From: Candidatus Phaeomarinibacter sp.
Lineage (GTDB): Bacteria > Pseudomonadota > Alphaproteobacteria > CGMCC-115125
DNA length: 5,124 nucleotides
Direction: 5' to 3'
Assembly (NCBI GenBank): GCA_028279995.1
Contig: JANQMQ010000256.1
Coordinates: 1-5,124 of the forward strand
Position 1 is the stretch's first letter. Each line of letters opens with the position of its first letter. Below are positions 1-5,124 of the stretch, in pieces. A program made the position numbers and the translations under genes. The notes under the pieces are model-generated. The model had not been told where the DNA came from, ran no database searches, and saw only the letters and a program-made list of their open reading frames with translations.

Positions 1-900
1 CGCGTCGGGCGCGATCGTCTCCAGTTCTTCAGCCAGGATGTTGGTGGCAAGCAAAGCCTGATCGGATGCTGTCAGGCCGTCACACTCCGGGCTTTCCGAC
101 CATCCGCCGCCGGGAATATCGTCAGGCCACAGATGATATACATCTGCGCCCGGATTGGCCTGGAACCAGATGTGCGCATTCTCCCTGACGATTGCAGTGC
201 CGCGGGCGTTGGTGGGATCCAGATTGTGATCGGATGTCCGCGCGCCATCTTTCATGCGAAAGGCGTCAGGCACCTCCTCGAACAATGACCGGGGCAGAAG
301 TCGTGACAGCCCGTGGCCACCGACTTCCAGCAGCATACCGAACCGTGCACAGATCTCGCGTATCGGGCCTGCCAGTGCATTCCATTGGTGTGCTGGGGCT
401 GCGCCCAGCGCCAGCCCTTCTTCAGCTGTATGGATGAATATGGTGTTGAGCCGGTTCCGTGCGGCCCAGACAATCCAGCTTTCATATTCCGAGAGAAATG
501 CATGGTGTCCGAGAATCAGGCACCGGCCGTCAAAAGCAGGCATTTCGGCGCACGCCTGGGGAATGGTGAATCTGGTTCCCTCCGGTGAACACATGTCCTG
601 GCTCTTGTGCCCGGGCCAGCTGAAGCCTAGTGCCGAGAGAAAGCTGTAACACCCGTAGAGCAGACCGCGTTTGCTGTTGCCGCCTATCTGGACGTGTTGG
701 TCAGCGACATTCCAGATGAACCCGTCGCTGTCCGTATGGCGGAAGGCAAGAGACACTTTCACGCCGGCGCTGTTCTCAGGAGTAATCATGCCGAGATGGG
801 TGGCAATGTCTTCCACTGCCGCAGCGGCGGGGCCGGTCTGGTCAGCCGGGGCATCCAGATGCCATCCGTTGGAAAAATCTATCTGGGTGTTTGCGGTCAT
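1..900 (-). CDS. DUF4838-domain, glycoside-hydrolase-like protein (3' end outside window)
   Basis: The minus strand is open for exactly 300 codons from ATG at 898-900 to the window edge. Residues 1-115 look like the alpha/beta domain that precedes the barrel in GH20/GH67-type enzymes: a helix around 28-38, then an 'IGG...KRGLLYGCYSFLSALGF' type segment at 72-93, typical of this fold. The remainder resembles DUF4838: 'WAARNRLN' at 145-152, 'GGHGLSRLLP' at 194-203, 'WPDD' at 258-261 and 'SPECDGLTASD' at 270-280. Members are thought to act on glycosides or polysaccharides, but the reaction is not established, so substrate is unknown. No signal peptide is visible, which suggests a cytoplasmic enzyme. 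This ATG is the only plausible upstream start: no ATG, GTG or TTG lies between it and the in-frame stop at 961-963. The Shine-Dalgarno is poor, with only AGG about 18 nt upstream. It diverges from the neighbouring hydrolase. Family assignment is by recalled motifs; the coding call is firmer than the function. Confidence 0.8.
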   Translation of the reverse strand, partial: MTANTQIDFSNGWHLDAPADQTGPAAAAVEDIATHLGMITPENSAGVKVSLAFRHTDSDGFIWNVADQHVQIGGNSKRGLLYGCYSFLSALGFSWPGHKSQDMCSPEGTRFTIPQACAEMPAFDGRCLILGHHAFLSEYESWIVWAARNRLNTIFIHTAEEGLALGAAPAHQWNALAGPIREICARFGMLLEVGGHGLSRLLPRSLFEEVPDAFRMKDGARTSDHNLDPTNARGTAIVRENAHIWFQANPGADVYHLWPDDIPGGGWSESPECDGLTASDQALLATNILAEELETIAPDA

Positions 901-922
901 TGCATGCGATCGGTAAGCCTTG

Positions 923-942
923 CCGTACGGACCAGTGGTACG
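923..942. promoter_or_regulatory. possible operator: overlapping dyads upstream of the DUF4838 gene
   Basis: Three small dyads are packed here: CCGTACGG (923-930), ACCAGTGGT (931-939) and the inverted pair CGTAC (924-928)/GTACG (938-942). They lie 23-42 nt upstream of the DUF4838 start, where a repressor site for a sugar-utilisation gene would be placed. The arms are short and centred on different bases, so chance is a real alternative. No regulator gene is in the window. Confidence 0.2.
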
Positions 943-953
943 TGGGCTTGGTT

Positions 954-983
954 TTGAGACTCAGTCAGCCTACCTGCTAATGT
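954..983 (+). promoter_or_regulatory. candidate sigma70-type promoter for the alpha/beta hydrolase gene
   Basis: TTGAGA (954-959) and TAATGT (978-983) are separated by 18 bp and match the -35/-10 consensus at five of six and four of six positions. Transcription would begin near 990, leaving a leader of about 50 nt before the GTG start at 1042. The -10 lies inside the first copy of the direct repeat described separately, so a protein bound there could control initiation. I saw no comparably good promoter for the opposite-strand DUF4838 gene. Confidence 0.35.
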
Positions 984-1026
984 CCGGCAACAAAATGCGC
1001 CGCGTGCCCCCTAATGTCTGACACCA
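973..1026. repeat. pair of 20-bp imperfect direct repeats with internal TGTC-N-GRCA dyads
   Basis: Positions 973-992 and 1007-1026 match at 15 of 20 bases, offset by 34 bp, with an identical CTAATGTC core at 977-984 and 1011-1018. Each core continues into a 9-bp dyad: TGTCCGGCA (981-989) and TGTCTGACA (1015-1023). They lie between divergent genes, 53 and 19 nt upstream of the hydrolase start codon. This arrangement suggests a two-site operator for a dimeric regulator, but the binding protein is unknown and the function is inferred. Confidence 0.45.
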
Positions 1027-1027
1027 C

Positions 1028-1032
1028 AAGGA
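1028..1032 (+). promoter_or_regulatory. Shine-Dalgarno for the alpha/beta hydrolase, supporting a GTG start
   Basis: AAGGA ends 9 nt before GTG at 1042-1044. The nearby ATG at 1014 is out of frame, so the ribosome binding site selects the GTG start. ATGTC (1014-1018) could pair with GACAT (1031-1035) and partly cover this site, but the stem is only 5 bp with a 12-nt loop. Confidence 0.6.
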
Positions 1033-1041
1033 CATCCAACT

Positions 1042-2031
1042 GTGACTTCTCCTGCTACACTTACCGATATCCCCGAAAACCCGTGCCCGGAAGGGGCTGA
1101 TGTCTTCTGGTTTGAGGGATATGACGGACAGAACCTGCGCGGCGCCATATGGCCGGCAATTGTGGCTTCGCCTCGTGGAACCGTGCTTTTGCTCGGTGGC
1201 CGGACAGAATTCATCGAGAAGTATTTTGAGGTGATCGCACGATTGCGTGAGCGCGGGTTTGCAGTCGCAACCATGGACTGGCGCGGGCAGGGGCTGTCGG
1301 TGCGTGGGACCAAGAATCGTCTCAAGGGGCACATAGAGCACTTCGATCAGTTTGACCGTGACATGGCCAGGTTCGTCAAACTGGTCACGGAGCGTGGTCT
1401 TCCACAGCCCTATGTGGGTATGGCGCATTCCATGGGTGGCAACAACAGCCTGCGCTGGCTGCACCTTGCTGATACCGGCGCGCCGCTTGCTGCCGACCTT
1501 CCCAAACTCAAGGCGTTGGCGCTGAGTGCTCCGATGGTCGATCTGCGCATTAGCGCAAGTGCCATGATCATCATGCGTGTGATGGCATTTGCCGCCATTG
1601 CGGTGGGGCTGGGCGACAGATATCTGCCGGGCGGCAATGACGACAAGGCAGTCGGTGAAGATGAGTTTGACGACAACATAGTCACTTCCGACCCGGACCG
1701 GTTTGCACGCCAGACTGCTGTCGTCAGGACCAACCCGGATCTGGCGCTTGCGTCCATCACGCTTGGATGGGCGGGAGCGGCAGCTGAGAGCATCGACCTC
1801 CTGCAGTCAGAGAGGTTTGTTGGCAGTCTGAAGACACCGGTTCTTTTTGCCGGAGCTGAAAAGGATGTACTGGTGAGTGAAAAGCAGGTGGCGTCTTATG
1901 CAAGGCATGTACGCGGTGCGACTTACTTCAAGTGCGAAGGCTCCAAGCACGAAATCCTGATGGAGCGCGATGAACTGCAGGCGCCCTTCTGGGATGCGTT
2001 CGACGCATTCCTCGACAAGGTGTTGGACTGA
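1042..2031 (+). CDS. alpha/beta hydrolase, lysophospholipase / monoacylglycerol lipase type (Hydrolase_4, serine aminopeptidase S33 fold)
   Basis: A 329-residue cytoplasmic-type protein beginning at GTG. The order of elements fits the PldB/monoglyceride-lipase branch: central strand and oxyanion region 'LLLGGRTEFIEKY' (49-61), 'DWRGQGLS' (79-86), nucleophile elbow 'AHSMGG' (128-133) with Ser130, a cap region (about 165-260), acid 'AGAEKDVLV' (270-278) with Asp275, and 'GSKHEI' (300-305) with His303. The full triad is present, so an active esterase or lipase is expected; likely substrates are lysophospholipids or monoacylglycerols, though this branch also contains uncharacterised esterases. 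The elbow has Ala where Gly is common (GHSMGG), a small change. The cap contains a hydrophobic stretch (174-190) that may contact lipid or membrane rather than span it. No signal peptide is seen. It diverges from the DUF4838 gene and ends 9 bp from the end of the convergent hisN-like gene. The fold is certain; exact substrate is not. Confidence 0.92.
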   Translation: MTSPATLTDIPENPCPEGADVFWFEGYDGQNLRGAIWPAIVASPRGTVLLLGGRTEFIEKYFEVIARLRERGFAVATMDWRGQGLSVRGTKNRLKGHIEHFDQFDRDMARFVKLVTERGLPQPYVGMAHSMGGNNSLRWLHLADTGAPLAADLPKLKALALSAPMVDLRISASAMIIMRVMAFAAIAVGLGDRYLPGGNDDKAVGEDEFDDNIVTSDPDRFARQTAVVRTNPDLALASITLGWAGAAAESIDLLQSERFVGSLKTPVLFAGAEKDVLVSEKQVASYARHVRGATYFKCEGSKHEILMERDELQAPFWDAFDAFLDKVLD

Positions 2032-2047
2032 GCCTGTCGATCAGGCT
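2031..2047. terminator. small hairpin at the convergent gene ends
   Basis: AGCCTG (2031-2036) and CAGGCT (2042-2047) form a perfect 6-bp inverted repeat with a 5-nt loop. It overlaps the last base of the hydrolase stop codon and the stop codon of the convergent gene. It could help end both transcripts, but neither strand has a T-tract and the stem is short, so it may only block 3' exonucleases or be coincidental. Confidence 0.3.
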
Positions 2048-2859
2048 GCTGGTTTGAGGATTTCCAGCACTGCGGCGTGAATCCCAGCGTCACCAGCTGC
2101 AATCATCTTGCCCCTGGACCGGTCAAAGTCACTGCCGGAACGCAGCGGCTGTCCGGCCCAATCTGTCACGATGCCACCCGCAGCTTCGATGATCGGCACA
2201 AGTGGCAGGATGTCATATGCCTGATTGTGCGCTTCGACGACCAGATCCATCTGTCCAAGAGCCACCATGGCGTAGTTGTAGCAATCGCCGCCATAACGCA
2301 GCAGCTTCACGCTGTCAGCCAGGTTCTGAAATGCCTCAGTATCGGGTGACTGGGCAAACATGCGGGGGTCCGTTGCCCCCAATACGGCATTTCCGAGCGA
2401 ACTGCAGGGCCTGCATGAGATTGTGGTCTCACCCTCACGGGTGAGGAGCTTTGCTCCTGATGGGCCACCGATGAAGCGTTCGCCTGTGTAAGGCTGGTCC
2501 ATCACACCGACGACCGGCACCGTGTCCTGCATTGCGCCGATGAGAGTACCCCATGTGGGCAGGCCGGACATGAAGACCCGGGTGCCGTCTATCGGGTCAA
2601 TGATCCAGGATATCGGGGACGGGCCTTCCTTGAGGCCGTATTCCTCACCCAGGATGCCGTGATCAGGGTGGTGGCTGTCGATGAGATCACGAATGGCGCG
2701 CTCACCCGCCCGATCTCCTTCCGTTACCGGATCGAACTTGCCGTCAGACAGTTTGTTGTCCACGTCCAGCCGAGTCCGGAAATACGGCATGATGGCGGCG
2801 CCGGACGCATCGGCCAGGGTGTGGATGAATGACTCAAGGTGTTTGGGATCATCGCTCAT
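2041..2859 (-). CDS. hisN: inositol monophosphatase family protein, probable histidinol-phosphatase HisN
   Basis: A 272-residue, Mg-dependent phosphatase of the IMPase superfamily at the usual family length. Metal-binding motifs are intact: 'DPVTEGD' (43-49), 'GEE' (71-73), 'WIIDPIDGTR' (85-94) and 'NQAYDILPLVPIIEAAGG' (212-229), whose Asp216 is the last metal ligand. 'GLPTWGTLIG' after the DGT motif and 'RYGGDCYNY' (188-196) resemble the HisN group, which dephosphorylates L-histidinol phosphate in the penultimate stage of histidine synthesis and is common in alphaproteobacteria. Related inositol-1-phosphatase or other sugar-phosphatase activity cannot be excluded, since family members are hard to separate by eye, and no other his gene is in the window. 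The start ATG has no clear Shine-Dalgarno; a 6-bp hairpin ends 3 nt before it. It lies 70 nt downstream of typA on the same strand with no terminator between, so co-transcription is plausible. Confidence 0.88.
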   Translation of the reverse strand: MSDDPKHLESFIHTLADASGAAIMPYFRTRLDVDNKLSDGKFDPVTEGDRAGERAIRDLIDSHHPDHGILGEEYGLKEGPSPISWIIDPIDGTRVFMSGLPTWGTLIGAMQDTVPVVGVMDQPYTGERFIGGPSGAKLLTREGETTISCRPCSSLGNAVLGATDPRMFAQSPDTEAFQNLADSVKLLRYGGDCYNYAMVALGQMDLVVEAHNQAYDILPLVPIIEAAGGIVTDWAGQPLRSGSDFDRSRGKMIAAGDAGIHAAVLEILKPAA

Positions 2860-2862
2860 GGG

Positions 2863-2880
2863 TCTTGGGTAGCGCCAAGA
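2863..2880 (-). promoter_or_regulatory. hairpin abutting the hisN-like start codon
   Basis: TCTTGG (2863-2868) and CCAAGA (2875-2880) pair perfectly around a 6-nt loop, ending 3 nt before the ATG in the minus-strand transcript. No Shine-Dalgarno-like purine run is found in the leader, so the stem may influence initiation. It is short and the role is inferred only. Confidence 0.25.
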
Positions 2881-2929
2881 GCCTGCGGCGACAAGGCCAA
2901 ATCACTGGTGCGAGGCGTCTTGCGCGGCG

Positions 2930-4765
<1,836 letters not shown>

Positions 4766-4815
4766 GTCTTTAAATCCGTTCGGTATCGGCGCCGCAGGGT
4801 TCTGTGCAGCGCACG

Positions 4816-4861
4816 CAAGAAGGGCGCGGAATCGGGAGCTCCCATTTCCGCGCCCTTCTTG
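4816..4861. terminator. strong intrinsic terminator between the YceI-family gene and typA
   Basis: A perfect 15-bp inverted repeat, AAGAAGGGCGCGGAA (4817-4831) and TTCCGCGCCCTTCTT (4846-4860), is closed by a further C-G pair at 4816/4861. The 14-nt loop contains the palindrome GGGAGCTCCC (4834-4843). In the minus-strand transcript it follows the YceI-family gene by about 95 nt, with the T-rich end TTCTT forming the base of the stem. The A-rich/T-rich stem ends work in both directions, but no plus-strand gene is seen immediately upstream of it. It probably separates the YceI-family gene from typA, so typA would need its own promoter in the 50 nt that remain, or read-through. I could not pick out a convincing promoter there. 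Confidence 0.78.
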
Positions 4862-4877
4862 TGAGGATGTTTGCTGG

Positions 4878-4896
4878 CGCCGGTATAGTCCCGGCG
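4878..4896 (-). other. stem-loop in the 3' region of the YceI-family gene
   Basis: CGCCGG (4878-4883) and CCGGCG (4891-4896) pair perfectly around the 7-nt loop TATAGTC. It lies between the gene's stop codon and the main terminator, and could form in the transcript. Function is unknown. Confidence 0.35.
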
Positions 4897-4915
4897 GGCC
4901 GTCATGTCGAGGAAT

Positions 4916-4930
4916 TGTTGCGGCGCAACA
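4916..4930 (-). other. short stem-loop just downstream of the YceI-family stop codon
   Basis: TGTTGC (4916-4921) and GCAACA (4925-4930) form a perfect 6-bp stem with a 3-nt GGC loop, starting 25 nt after the stop codon in the minus-strand transcript. No T-tract follows, so it is not a terminator by itself. Together with the two stems that follow it forms a compact structured 3' region. Confidence 0.4.
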
Positions 4931-4955
4931 CCGGGTTGGTTACCGCTGCAATTAC

Positions 4956-5124
4956 TTATTCCTCGCGGATGCCTTCCACCTCGATCATCAGTTCAATCTG
5001 CGTTCCAATCGCCGGTGCGCCGTACTCCATGCCCCACTCGGTGCGGTCGAGTGTGCCAGTGGCGGAGAAACCGGCGACATATTTGCCCGAGAAGGGGTGC
5101 GCGCCGGCCTGATTGAACGTCACA
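4956..5124 (-). CDS. YceI-family polyisoprenoid/lipid-binding protein, C-terminal end (5' part outside window)
   Basis: The minus strand is open from the window edge to a TAA at 4956-4958, giving the last 55 residues; one base at 5124 belongs to the preceding codon. The sequence 'VTFNQAGAHPFSGKYVAGFS' followed by 'ATGTLDRTEWGM', then 'APAIGTQIELMIEVEGI', matches the end of the YceI fold, in which 'HPFTG', 'GFSATGTIKRSDFG' and a 'PAVGDEV' turn lead into the last strand. YceI proteins are lipocalin-like beta barrels, usually exported to the periplasm, that bind isoprenoid lipids; their physiological role is poorly defined. The signal peptide, if any, is outside the window. The end 'EVEGIREE' is a normal length for the family. 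The gene is followed by stem-loops and a strong terminator, so it ends its own transcription unit. Family assignment is fairly firm; a function beyond lipid binding is not claimed. Confidence 0.88.
   Translation of the reverse strand, partial: VTFNQAGAHPFSGKYVAGFSATGTLDRTEWGMEYGAPAIGTQIELMIEVEGIREE

Noticed and set aside
254..649. Plus-strand frame of 131 codons in the left region, with other short frames at 192-588 and 671-957
   Set aside because: All are opposite the uninterrupted 300-codon DUF4838 frame, which has real family motifs; these have none.
970..1464. Minus-strand frame of 164 codons opposite the alpha/beta hydrolase
   Set aside because: It overlaps the catalytic core coding region of a clear hydrolase and its proposed promoter; the translation is Cys/His/Arg-rich and unrecognisable.
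1410..1793. Minus-strand frame of 127 codons opposite the alpha/beta hydrolase
   Set aside because: Antisense shadow with Ala/Ser/Arg bias and no motif.
4834..4843. GGGAGCTCCC palindrome considered as a separate operator
   Set aside because: It sits in the loop of the terminator hairpin and is better explained as part of that structure.
4804..5116. Plus-strand frames reading through the terminator and the right edge
   Set aside because: They cross a perfect 15-bp inverted repeat and lie opposite the YceI-family C-terminus; no protein family features.

Overview
This window looks like ordinary chromosomal sequence from a GC-rich Gram-negative bacterium, most likely an alphaproteobacterium. 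That assignment is an inference from overall GC and codon use, the style of the HisN and BipA proteins, a YceI-family gene, and a GC-rich stem that serves as a terminator without a long T-tract. I cannot name a genus. No rRNA, tRNA, CRISPR array, insertion sequence, phage gene or attachment site is visible.

Layout, left to right. (1) Positions 1-900, minus strand: the first 300 codons of a DUF4838-type, glycoside-hydrolase-like protein, whose 3' end lies outside the window. It is easy to miss because its stop codon is outside. (2) Positions 901-1041: a divergent intergenic region with a candidate sigma70 promoter, a pair of 20-bp imperfect direct repeats carrying small dyads, and a further dyad near the DUF4838 gene. 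(3) Positions 1042-2031, plus strand: an alpha/beta hydrolase of the lysophospholipase/monoacylglycerol lipase type with a complete Ser-Asp-His triad. (4) Positions 2041-2859, minus strand: an inositol-monophosphatase-family protein, probably the histidinol-phosphatase HisN, convergent with the hydrolase. (5) Positions 2930-4765, minus strand: a full-length TypA/BipA ribosome-associated GTPase. (6) Positions 4766-4955: a spacer with one strong 15-bp inverted repeat (terminator) and two smaller stem-loops. (7) Positions 4956-5124, minus strand: the last 55 codons of a YceI-family lipid-binding protein, cut by the window edge.

How the genes relate. Reading the minus strand, yceI is followed by a strong terminator, then typA, then hisN 70 nt later, so typA and hisN could share a transcript while yceI is probably a separate unit. 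The hydrolase and the DUF4838 gene diverge from a shared 141-bp control region. The functions (sugar-polymer or glycoside metabolism, lipid hydrolysis, histidine synthesis, ribosome biogenesis/stress translation, envelope lipid binding) do not form one pathway. I found no convincing undescribed system. The points most worth a second look are the two edge-truncated genes, the paired dyad repeats in the divergent promoter region, the triple stem-loop 3' region of yceI, and a cluster of dyads inside hisN.
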